Assembly (NCBI GenBank): GCA_036396755.1
Contig: DASWKG010000166.1
Span: forward strand, 1 to 10,622
Direction: 5' to 3'
Source: DASWKG01 sp036396755
GTDB taxonomy: Bacteria > Actinomycetota > UBA4738 > CALAEC01
DNA length: 10,622 bases
Shown here: positions 1 through 6,529 of the stretch, piece after piece
Layout: the number at the start of each line of letters is the position of its first letter
Position numbering within the stretch: the first letter of the stretch is position 1
Program-made: the position numbers and the translations under genes
Notes under the pieces: model-generated
What the model saw: the letters and a program-made list of their open reading frames with translations, nothing else
Database searches by the model: none
Told to the model about the DNA's origin: nothing

Positions 1-102
1 CTGCCCGAGGCGGCCGCGTGGGGCGGCCTCGCCCCGGGTACGAAGGTGACGAAGGGGGAGTCCCTGTTCCCCCGGCTGGAGGAAGAAGAGGAGAAGGAGT
101 GA
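1..102 (+). CDS. metG: Methionyl-tRNA synthetase, C-terminal end (partial)
   Basis: Only the last 33 codons are in the window, entering from the left edge and ending at TGA 100-102. The tail includes WGGLAPGTKVTKGESLFPRL, which matches the usual end of the short, bacterial-type methionyl-tRNA synthetase (a W-G-G-L-x-P-G-x-x-V-x-K-G-x-x-L-F-P-R signature), followed by a Glu-rich run. The enzyme charges tRNA-Met in the cytoplasm. The stop overlaps the tatD GTG in a GTGA junction, so the two are probably translationally coupled. The identification rests on this short tail plus the neighbours: metG just before tatD and the rsmA-ispE pair is standard in actinobacteria. Confidence 0.85.
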   Translation: MPEAAAWGGLAPGTKVTKGESLFPRLEEEEEKE

Positions 103-866
103 CCGATACCTTCATCGACACCCACTGCCACCTCTTCATGATGGAGGGAGAGCCGGCGACCCACGTGTCCGAGGCGCTCGCGGCGGGCGTCGAGGCGATG
201 GTGTGCGTCGGCATCGACCCGGAGTCGAGCCGGAGGTCGCGCGACCTCGCCGACGCGCGCGAGGGCGTGTTCGCGACCGCCGGCGTCCACCCGCACGAGG
301 CGACGGCGTTCGACGCGGTCGCCGGACGCGTGATCGAGGAGCTCCTGGCCGACCCCCGCGTGGTGGCGGTGGGGGAGACGGGCCTCGACCACTTCCGGCT
401 GCACTCTCCCGCCGACGACCAGGAGCGCGTGCTCCGGGCCCACTGCGGGCTCGCGCGGGAGCACCACAAGCCGATCGTGATCCACGCCCGGGAGGCCTGG
501 GCCGACGTCTTCCGCGTCCTCGAGGAGGAGCGGCTCGAGCGGGTGGTCCTGCACTGCTTCTCGGGCGGCGAGGCCGAGGCGAAGGAGGCCGCGGCCCGCG
601 GCTACCACTGCTCGTTCGCGGGGCCCGTCACCTACCCGAAGAACGACGCGCTCCGCGCCGCCGCCGCGGCGCTCCCCGCCGAGCTGCTGCTGGTCGAGAC
701 CGACAGTCCGTTCCTCCCGCCGCAGGACCTCCGCGGCACCGGCAACGTGCCCGCGAACGTGTCGCAGGTGGTCGCGGCCGTTGCCGCGGCGCGCGGGGAG
801 GACCCCTCGGCGGTCGCGGCGCTCACCGTTCGCAACGCGCGGGCCGCGTTCTCGCTCCCTGCGTGA
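99..866 (+). CDS. tatD: TatD family metal-dependent hydrolase / DNase
   Basis: The product has 255 residues, normal for TatD. The start is GTG 99-101, overlapping the metG stop; an upstream ATG at 18 would only add residues out of frame with metG and without homology. The two-metal TIM-barrel signatures are all visible: T-H-C-H (His9, His11), AGVHPHE (61-67), the metal-bridging Glu93 in VGETGLD, His129 in IHARE, His152 in LHCFSG and Asp202 in ETDSPFLPP. Family members are cytoplasmic 3'-5' exonucleases or DNases linked to repair and DNA turnover. The exact substrate here cannot be read from sequence. The gene sits second in the housekeeping block, between metG and the G5-domain wall protein. 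The family is certain; the specific activity is less so. Confidence 0.95.
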   Translation: MTDTFIDTHCHLFMMEGEPATHVSEALAAGVEAMVCVGIDPESSRRSRDLADAREGVFATAGVHPHEATAFDAVAGRVIEELLADPRVVAVGETGLDHFRLHSPADDQERVLRAHCGLAREHHKPIVIHAREAWADVFRVLEEERLERVVLHCFSGGEAEAKEAAARGYHCSFAGPVTYPKNDALRAAAAALPAELLLVETDSPFLPPQDLRGTGNVPANVSQVVAAVAAARGEDPSAVAALTVRNARAAFSLPA

Positions 867-867
867 C

Positions 868-883
868 CCGAACGCCGGTTCGG
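868..883. terminator. Hairpin after tatD (weak terminator or operator)
   Basis: CCGAAC-GCCG-GTTCGG is a perfect 6-bp inverted repeat with a 4-base loop, two bases after the tatD stop. The following bases (884-900) are T/G-rich (TCTAGAGTTTGTCGTTG) without a true U tract. It could be a weak terminator separating metG-tatD from the next gene, or a protein-binding dyad. The sequence alone does not decide. Confidence 0.35.
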
Positions 884-886
884 TCT

Positions 887-934
887 AGAGTTTGTCGTTG
901 AGGTTGAGAGTTTGCTAGCCTCCCCGACGGTTTG
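887..934. repeat. Octamer repeated at exact 20-bp steps
   Basis: AGAGTTTG occurs at 887-894 and again at 907-914, and a relaxed copy ACGGTTTG is at 927-934. All three are exactly 20 bp apart, about two helical turns, so bound proteins would lie on one face of the DNA. This stretch is clearly less GC-rich than its surroundings. It lies in the gap before the DUF348/G5/RlpA gene, where a promoter or operator would be expected. A possible -35 (TTGTCG, 892-897) and -10 (TAGCCT, 916-921) fall inside it but are weak matches. A regulatory role is inferred. Confidence 0.4.
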
Positions 935-947
935 CCCGACTCAACGA
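895..947. repeat. Widely spaced 8-bp inverted repeat upstream of wall-protein gene
   Basis: TCGTTGAG (895-902) is matched by its exact reverse complement CTCAACGA (940-947), 37 bases apart. In RNA it could close a large stem-loop ahead of the GTG start at 998; in DNA it could be two half-sites. Chance occurrence is possible for an 8-mer at this distance, so the call is tentative. Confidence 0.25.
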
Positions 948-997
948 GAGTCCAGCGTTCGCGGACCTCTTCCCCCCCGCGAAGACGCTCGAGGCAC

Positions 998-2092
998 GTG
1001 CGCAAGCACGCCCCGAGCCATTCGCCCATCCCCCGGCTGGGCGGCTTCGGCCGCGTGGTGCTGGCGCTCGCTCTCGTCGGCGGGCTCGGCCTCTACCTGC
1101 AGATGGAGAAGAAGGTCGTGCTGTCGGTCGACGGCTCCGAGACCACCGTTCGGACCTTCGCCGGCACGGTGGGCGACTTCCTGGGCTCGCGGGGCATCGA
1201 GGTCGGCGAGCACGACGAGGTGACCCCCGAGCTCGCCAGCCCAATCGAGGACGGGATGCGGGTCGAGGTCCAGATCGCCAAGGAGATCACCCTGGTGATG
1301 AACGGAGCCCCCCGCACGATCTACGTCACCGGCCAGACCGTCGACGAGGTGCTGCAGCAGGTCGACGTGCGCGAGAGCGGGGCGTACGTCCACCCCTCCC
1401 GCGGCGCGACGGTCGAGGAGGGTGACACGATCGTCTTCCGCGAGACCGTCTCGGTGGCCCTGGCGGCCGACGGCCACCAGCGCGAGATCATCACCAACGC
1501 CCCGACGGTCGGCTACCTGCTCGACAGCATGGGCATCATCCTTCGGGCCCGCGACCGGGTGGAGCCCGGCGCCGAGACCATGCTCGAGCGCGGGATGAAG
1601 ATCCAGGTGGTGCGGGTCCGCTTCAAGCAGATCACCGAGAAGCGGGCCATCCCGTTCGACACCGACGTCCGCCAGACGGACGACCTGGTCGAGGGCGAGC
1701 GCCGCATCGAGCAGGCCGGCCGCGCCGGCCTCGAGGAGACCGTCTTCATGCTCCGCCTCGAGAACGAGAAGGAGGTCGGGCGGAGGCTCATCGAGCGCCG
1801 GATCGTGTCCCAGCCGGTGACCCAGATCGAGCTGGTCGGAACCCGCCCGCCCCAGACCCAGTACGGCGACGCCTCCTGGTACGAGCGGACCGGCATGGTC
1901 GCGGCCCACCAGACCCTGCCGTTCGGGACCCGCGTCAAGGTCACGAACACCGACACCGGCGAGAGCGTCTACGTCACCATCAACGACCGGGGGCCCTACG
2001 TCGACGGCCGCATCATCGACCTCTCCGACGACGCGTTCTCCCAGCTCGCGCCCCTGTCGAACGGGACGATCAACGTCCGGATCTCCTGGTAG
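998..2092 (+). CDS. Membrane-anchored DUF348-G5-RlpA-like cell-wall protein
   Basis: From GTG 998 the product has 364 residues. It shows a basic N-terminus, one membrane segment (about 19-35), three DUF348 repeats (about 38-79, 97-136, 151-193), a G5 domain (about 205-281) and a C-terminal RlpA-like double-psi beta-barrel (about 289-364). The barrel keeps the RlpA core: ASWY, AAHQTLPFGTRVKVTN with His304, and INDRGPY with Asp330, then GRIIDLS. His and Asp at these places are the proposed catalytic residues of lytic-transglycosylase RlpA. The protein should sit outside the membrane and act on, or bind, peptidoglycan. Its architecture and locus match RpfB, but the Rpf domain is absent. The frame is open back to TTG 932, but 932-997 is rich in codons rare here (AGA, TCA, TCT, CGA, AGG) and the TTG lies in the periodic repeat, so I prefer GTG 998 (GAGG at 991-994, rather close). 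Confidence 0.88.
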   Translation: MRKHAPSHSPIPRLGGFGRVVLALALVGGLGLYLQMEKKVVLSVDGSETTVRTFAGTVGDFLGSRGIEVGEHDEVTPELASPIEDGMRVEVQIAKEITLVMNGAPRTIYVTGQTVDEVLQQVDVRESGAYVHPSRGATVEEGDTIVFRETVSVALAADGHQREIITNAPTVGYLLDSMGIILRARDRVEPGAETMLERGMKIQVVRVRFKQITEKRAIPFDTDVRQTDDLVEGERRIEQAGRAGLEETVFMLRLENEKEVGRRLIERRIVSQPVTQIELVGTRPPQTQYGDASWYERTGMVAAHQTLPFGTRVKVTNTDTGESVYVTINDRGPYVDGRIIDLSDDAFSQLAPLSNGTINVRISW

Positions 2093-2930
2093 CGAGCCCT
2101 CCGGGCTCCTCACCCGCCGCTCCCTCCGCGACCTGGCGGCCCGCCACGGCATCCGCCCCCGCAAGTCGCTCGGCCAGCACTTCCTCGCAGACGCCAACCT
2201 CGCGCGGGCGATCGCCCGGGAGGCGGGGGCCGGGCCCGGCGAGCGGATCCTCGAGATCGGGGCCGGGCTCGGGTCGCTGACGCTCGCGATGGTCCAGGCC
2301 GGCGCGGAGGTGCTCGCGGTCGAGGTGGACCCGGCGCTGGTGCCGGCGCTCAACGAGGTGGTCGGGTGGACCGCCCGGGCGCGGGTCGTCGAGCTGGACG
2401 CGGCGCGGGCCGACTGGGGTGAGGTGCTGGGCGAGGGCGCCTGGCGGATGGCGTCGAACCTGCCGTACAACGTGGCGGTGCCGGTGGTGATGGGCCTGCT
2501 GGAAGGAGCGCCGTCGGTCGACCCGATGCTGGTCATGGTCCAGCGCGAGGTGGGCGAGCGGCTCGCGGCCGGCCCCGGCGAGGAGGCGTACGGCGGGGTC
2601 AGCGTCCGGGTCGCCTACCGCGCGAGCGCGAAGGTGGTGCGGCGCATCCCCCCGACGGTGTTCTGGCCCGAGCCGCGGGTGGAGTCGGTCCTCGTGCGGC
2701 TCGAGCGCCGCCCCCCGCCCGTCGACGTGCCCGAAGCGGAGCTGTTCCGCCTCATCGAGGAGGGCTTCCACCAGCGCCGGAAGACGATGGCGAACGCGCT
2801 GGTCCGGCTGGGCGTGGAACGCGCGCGGGCGGTGGAGGTCCTCGAGGGCGCCGGGCTGGATCCCCGGGTGCGGGCGGAGGAGCTGGGGCTGGAGGAGCTC
2901 GCGAGGCTCGTGGAGCTGCTCCGTGACTGA
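2091..2930 (+). CDS. rsmA: 16S rRNA (adenine1518/1519-N6)-dimethyltransferase, start codon missing
   Basis: The product is RsmA/KsgA, which dimethylates two adjacent adenines in helix 45 of 16S rRNA during small-subunit maturation, using S-adenosylmethionine. Visible motifs: RKSLGQHFL (from 2160), SAM motif I EIGAGLG (2253-2273), acidic motif VEVD (2319-2330), catalytic NLPYNV (2457-2474) and FHQRRKTMANAL near 2766. Similarity to family N-termini (LLTRRSLRDLAARHGIRPRK) runs upstream to about 2106. The frame has no ATG, GTG or TTG between the wall-protein end and ATG 2289, and starting at 2289 would delete SAM motif I. The only alternative is CTG 2133. If one G were restored between 2090 and 2091, the junction would read GTGAGC: a GTG start overlapping a TGA stop, giving 280 residues. 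I give 2091 as the coding extent, not a proven start. The stop overlaps ispE by 8 bases. Confidence 0.9.
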   Translation, partial: SEPSGLLTRRSLRDLAARHGIRPRKSLGQHFLADANLARAIAREAGAGPGERILEIGAGLGSLTLAMVQAGAEVLAVEVDPALVPALNEVVGWTARARVVELDAARADWGEVLGEGAWRMASNLPYNVAVPVVMGLLEGAPSVDPMLVMVQREVGERLAAGPGEEAYGGVSVRVAYRASAKVVRRIPPTVFWPEPRVESVLVRLERRPPPVDVPEAELFRLIEEGFHQRRKTMANALVRLGVERARAVEVLEGAGLDPRVRAEELGLEELARLVELLRD

Positions 2931-3780
2931 CCTGGGACCGATCCGCGAGCCCGCGCCCGCGAAGCTCAACCTCTTCTTGAGGGTTGTGCGCCGCCGCGAC
3001 GACGGCTACCACGACGTCGAGACTGCCGTGCAGCCCGTGACGCTGGCCGACGGGGTGGAGGCGAGCCCTTCGGAGGACCTCCAACTGGTCGTCGTGGGCC
3101 CCGAGGCCGAGGGCGTGCCGCGCGGCTCGGACAACCTGGTGATCCGCGCCGCTCGCGCCCTGGCCGAGGAGGCGGGGATCGGGCCCCGGGCACGGCTGCT
3201 CGTCGCGAAGAAGGTCCCGGTGGCGGCGGGGCTGGGCGGAGGGAGCGCCGACGCGGCCGCGGCGCTGAGGGCGCTGAACGAACTGTGGGGGTGCGGGCTC
3301 GGCGCGGACCTGCTCGCCGGGGTCGCCGCGCGGGTCGGCTCCGACGTCCCGGCGCTCGTGTATGGCGGCCCGGTCCTCGCGCGGGGCCGCGGCGAGGCCG
3401 TGGAGCCGATCGAGGTTGCCCGCACGTGGTGGGTGCTCGTGCCGCAGCGCTTCGGGGTGTCCGCCGCCGACGCCTACCGGTGGTGGGACGAGGACGGCGG
3501 CGTGACCGGGCCGGACCCGGCCGTGCTGCTCGAGGCGCTGCGCGCCGGCGACGTCGAGGCCGTCGCCGGGCTCGCGTTCAACGACCTCGAGGCTCCGGTG
3601 GCCGGACGCCACCTCCAGATCGAGGAGGCCCGCGGGGCCCTGCGGTCGGCCGGGGCGCTCCGCGCGCTCCTGTGCGGCAGCGGGCCGACGGTGGCCGGCC
3701 TGTGCCGGGACGGCCCGCACGCCGAGGAGGTCGCCGCCGCGGTCGGAGGGATCGCGGTCGGCTCGATCGGCGCCCGCTGA
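2923..3780 (+). CDS. ispE: 4-diphosphocytidyl-2-C-methyl-D-erythritol kinase
   Basis: IspE phosphorylates the 2-hydroxyl of CDP-methylerythritol with ATP in the cytoplasmic MEP pathway to isoprenoid precursors. The 285-residue product has the expected length and GHMP-kinase layout: PAKLNLFL with catalytic Lys14, the Gly-rich ATP loop GLGGGSADAA (103-112), GSDVP with catalytic Asp141, and the C-terminal GHMP motif LCGSGPTVAGL (250-260). It starts at GTG 2923, inside the last codons of rsmA, so translation is probably coupled. The rsmA-ispE pairing is widely conserved in actinobacteria. It is the last gene of the housekeeping run; the 124-base gap after it holds two hairpins. Confidence 0.96.
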   Translation: MTDLGPIREPAPAKLNLFLRVVRRRDDGYHDVETAVQPVTLADGVEASPSEDLQLVVVGPEAEGVPRGSDNLVIRAARALAEEAGIGPRARLLVAKKVPVAAGLGGGSADAAAALRALNELWGCGLGADLLAGVAARVGSDVPALVYGGPVLARGRGEAVEPIEVARTWWVLVPQRFGVSAADAYRWWDEDGGVTGPDPAVLLEALRAGDVEAVAGLAFNDLEAPVAGRHLQIEEARGALRSAGALRALLCGSGPTVAGLCRDGPHAEEVAAAVGGIAVGSIGAR

Positions 3781-3804
3781 AGTCACCGGCACGCCCCAAG
3801 GGTG

Positions 3805-3817
3805 TTCGCACCGCGAA
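3805..3817. repeat. Short hairpin in the ispE-M64 gap
   Basis: TTCGC-ACC-GCGAA is a perfect 5-bp inverted repeat with a 3-base loop, 25 bases after the ispE stop. It is short enough to arise by chance. Together with the longer hairpin at 3832 it may form a tandem transcription-end or leader structure. Confidence 0.2.
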
Positions 3818-3831
3818 ACCGCACGTACGTT

Positions 3832-3849
3832 CGGCAGGAAACCCTGCCG
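3832..3849. terminator. Perfect 7-bp hairpin between ispE and the M64 gene
   Basis: CGGCAGG-AAAC-CCTGCCG is a perfect 7-bp, GC-rich stem with a 4-base loop, 52 bases after the ispE stop and 55 bases before the M64 ATG. No U tract follows. High-GC actinobacteria often have hairpin terminators with poor U tracts, so it may end the metG-ispE transcript. A role as a leader structure for the peptidase gene is also possible. Confidence 0.45.
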
Positions 3850-3892
3850 AGGCGTCGAAGGCTTGCCACGCGACCCCATCCCGCCCGTGCCC

Positions 3893-3899
3893 GAGGAGG
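3893..3899 (+). promoter_or_regulatory. Strong ribosome binding site for the M64 peptidase
   Basis: GAGGAGG lies 5 bases before ATG 3905. It decides the start: the open frame continues upstream to an ATG at 3863, but only the ATG at 3905 has this site and begins directly with a signal peptide. Confidence 0.8.
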
Positions 3900-3904
3900 C
3901 GACC

Positions 3905-6529
3905 ATGAGAACCTGGCTCACCACGCTGGCCCTGATCGCCGGCGCACTGCCCATGACGGCCGCGCCGGCCGCCACCGCCCAGACCGACCCGCCGGTGCCG
4001 CTGCCGGACCCGGTGGTGGTGCCGTACCAGATCACGGGACCCCCGGCCGAGCGACTGAACCTGGTCATCCTCGGCGATGGGTACCAGTGGGACCAGCAGA
4101 GCCTCTTCTTCGAGGACGTCGACCGGAACCTCGCGGTCATGTGGGCGACCGAGCCCTACAAGTCGTACCGCAACTACATGAACGTGTACCAGGTGTCGAT
4201 CGCGTCGGTCGACTACGGCGTGCGGTGCGATCCCGACGGGCGGATCCGCCACCCCGACGGCACGGTCCGCGACACGGGTGAGCGCGAGGGGCCGATCAAC
4301 ACGAAGAACACCGCGCTCCGCATGATCTTCCAGAACGGCTGCAACGACCCCCTGGCCCGCGGCACCGTCTACGGCGGGGCCCCGGTCAACTGCCAGGACT
4401 ACGCGGCCTACTACAGCGACCCCGCGGACGCCTGCGAGACGGGCACCGCTGCCCACAACCGGATCATGAGCGACTTCGTGGCGCCGGTCCTCGGCATCCC
4501 GTCGACCTCGCAGAACGTGCAGACGCTCGCGATCTTCAACACGTTCACCTACGGCGGGATCGGTGGCTCCCAGGCGACGACCTCGGGGGGGAGCCCCCAG
4601 GGACCGCTCATCTCGCTGCACGAGCTGGGGCACTCGCACGGGACGATGGCAGACGAGTACCCCTACTCGTCCCGCGACGTGGTGCGCCCCTGCTACACGG
4701 GCGCCGAGCCGACGAGCTTCCACCACACCACGTTCACCTCGACGCAGGACATGGCCACCGCGCAGCACAAGTGGTGGCGGTGGAACGGCGAGGAGAGCCT
4801 CTCGGGCGGCCAGATCGGTCTCCACGAGGGTGGCAACACCTACCCCTGCGGGATCCGCCGCCCGAGCGAGCACTCGATCATGCGGTGGATCGGGTTCCCC
4901 TGGGACCAGATCGGGCGCGAGCACATGGTCGCGAGGATCACCGGCCTTCGGAACGGCGGGCAGATGCCGCTCCCGAGCCGGCCGGGGCTCGACCTCGGGC
5001 AGGTCGGCCCCGCCGCCCTGGAGGGCGTCGTCGGGCCCGACGAGGTGCTCTGGGTCAAGCCGCTCCAGCCGCGGTTCCATGCTCTCCAGGTCACGTGGCG
5101 CATCGGCGGCGCGGCCGGTGAGGTCCTCGCGACGCACAACGCGCCGTTCCTCGACCTCGAGGCGCTTGACCTCGCGCCGGGGACGATCGTCCACGTCGAG
5201 GCGCGCGACCCGGTCGGGCCCGACGGCCTCGACTGGGTGCGCAATCCCTCGACCGGCAACTCGGCGACCGACGCCGGCTACAACGGGCCGCGGTTCGTCC
5301 AGACGCGCCAGTGGGTCGTGGGCGTCGTCCCGGTCACGTCGACCCCCGCCCCGGCGGACCTGATCACCGGCGGGACCCTGCCCGACCGGCGGCTGGGCGG
5401 GAAGGAGTGGGCGTACGTGGAGACCGCGCAGCTCCCCGACCGGGTGCTGAACGTGACCTGGGAGCTGGACGGCGAGTCGATCCCGAACCCGTACAACCTC
5501 CGGAACCTCGACCTCGGGGCCCTCGGCCTCGAGGAGGGGACCTACTCGCTCCGGGCGGTCGTGACCGATCCCCTGGATCCGAGCGCGTCCGACTCGCGGG
5601 AGTGGGTGGTCGACAACGTCCTCCCGACCGCGCCGCGGACGCTGTCGGAGCCGCTCACGACGCTCGGGGGCGAGCTCGAGCATCCCGTGTACTTCGGGGG
5701 CTGGGACATGTGGCTCGACCCTCAGGACGAGCTGACCGGCTACGACGAGGAGCGGTTCGTCGTCGGCGAGTTCCGCCTGGACGGCGATGGCTGGTTCAAC
5801 TACTTCGGGTTCCCCGAGCAGCCGATGCCCAACTCGCCGTTCCGGTTCCGCCACTCCGGCACCAACGTGAAGGCGCTCACCTACGGGAACCTCGGCTCCG
5901 GGGGCCTGTCGAAGGCGACCTTCGAGCAGTACTTCGACGGGCATCCGAGCGGGACGTTCGAGCCGGGCTTCGGGACCCACGTCGTCGAGCACCGCGCGGT
6001 CGACCCCGCCGGGAACGTCGGCGAGACCGAAGCGTACCGCGCCACCGTGCTCCCGGGCGGGTCGCCGGAGTGCACGCGCACGGTGTCCGGCGTTCACCCC
6101 GGTCAGCTGACGGTCGAGGACGGGGTGACCTGTCTCACCGGCGACGCGCGGGTCGAGGGTGTCGTCGACGTTCGTCCCGGCGCCTCGCTCGTCGTCTCCG
6201 ACGGCGCGGTCCTCGGGGGCCTGCGGTCGGACGGCGCGAGCGTGCTCCAGCTGCTCGGCGCGACGGTGGAGGGCGACGCCGAGGTCTCGGGGACCACGAA
6301 CGATCTGGTCCTCGTGGGGTCGGAGTTCGGTGGCTCGGTCGCGCTCACCGGCAACCGGGGCATGGTCGTGACGATCCTGTCCGGCGCCCCGCGCGAGTAC
6401 GGCGTCCTCGCGATCGGCAACACGATCGCGGGGGACCTCGTGTGCAGTGGGAACACGCCGGGTGTCAACGCGTTCGACGTCCCGAACACCGTCGGAGGCA
6501 GCAAGCTCGACCAGTGCGCCGGCCTGTAG
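3905..6529 (+). CDS. Secreted M64-family (IgA peptidase) metallopeptidase, multidomain
   Basis: The 874-residue product starts with a Sec signal peptide (hydrophobic about 5-20, likely cleavage ATA|QTD after Ala25). The M64 domain spans about 48-345. It carries HELGHSHGTMADEY, the family zinc site HExxHxxxxxxD, with His239, Glu240, His243 and Asp250, and a likely Met-turn in SIMRWIGFPWDQIG (Met326). Two Ig-like repeats follow (about 379-475 and 493-575), then a region ending in an extracellular-type VDPAGNVGE motif (about 576-716). A C-terminal parallel-beta or beta-helix-like domain (about 722-874) has repeated V/L-xG-x-V spacing and four cysteines (723, 743, 847, 871), ending QCAGL. Similar tails occur on secreted actinobacterial proteins. 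The M64 prototype cleaves IgA; an environmental member probably cuts other proteins, so substrate is unknown. It overlaps the next gene by 16 bases. Confidence 0.9.
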   Translation: MRTWLTTLALIAGALPMTAAPAATAQTDPPVPLPDPVVVPYQITGPPAERLNLVILGDGYQWDQQSLFFEDVDRNLAVMWATEPYKSYRNYMNVYQVSIASVDYGVRCDPDGRIRHPDGTVRDTGEREGPINTKNTALRMIFQNGCNDPLARGTVYGGAPVNCQDYAAYYSDPADACETGTAAHNRIMSDFVAPVLGIPSTSQNVQTLAIFNTFTYGGIGGSQATTSGGSPQGPLISLHELGHSHGTMADEYPYSSRDVVRPCYTGAEPTSFHHTTFTSTQDMATAQHKWWRWNGEESLSGGQIGLHEGGNTYPCGIRRPSEHSIMRWIGFPWDQIGREHMVARITGLRNGGQMPLPSRPGLDLGQVGPAALEGVVGPDEVLWVKPLQPRFHALQVTWRIGGAAGEVLATHNAPFLDLEALDLAPGTIVHVEARDPVGPDGLDWVRNPSTGNSATDAGYNGPRFVQTRQWVVGVVPVTSTPAPADLITGGTLPDRRLGGKEWAYVETAQLPDRVLNVTWELDGESIPNPYNLRNLDLGALGLEEGTYSLRAVVTDPLDPSASDSREWVVDNVLPTAPRTLSEPLTTLGGELEHPVYFGGWDMWLDPQDELTGYDEERFVVGEFRLDGDGWFNYFGFPEQPMPNSPFRFRHSGTNVKALTYGNLGSGGLSKATFEQYFDGHPSGTFEPGFGTHVVEHRAVDPAGNVGETEAYRATVLPGGSPECTRTVSGVHPGQLTVEDGVTCLTGDARVEGVVDVRPGASLVVSDGAVLGGLRSDGASVLQLLGATVEGDAEVSGTTNDLVLVGSEFGGSVALTGNRGMVVTILSGAPREYGVLAIGNTIAGDLVCSGNTPGVNAFDVPNTVGGSKLDQCAGL

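Noticed and set aside
998..2092. Calling the wall protein RpfB or a 3D-domain YabE-like protein
   Set aside because: The C-terminus has the RlpA-type HQTLPFGTRVKVTN and INDRGPY motifs, not the Rpf fold or the three-aspartate 3D motif.
941..2536. 531-codon minus-strand open frame opposite the wall protein and rsmA
   Set aside because: Composition is repetitive (Asp, Leu, Val, Ala, His), it has no recognisable motif, and it lies wholly opposite two well-supported genes.
3578..6097. 839-codon open frame on the minus strand across ispE and the M64 gene
   Set aside because: It is a mirror of high third-position GC on the coding strand. Its translation is low-complexity (Arg, Val, Asp, Gly, Pro rich) with no domain, and the plus-strand genes have clear catalytic motifs.
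5311..6513. Long upstream extension of the lipoprotein frame inside the M64 gene
   Set aside because: The extension is Arg-rich shadow sequence in the +2 frame of M64. The believable product begins at GTG 6514, where a signal peptide and lipobox appear.
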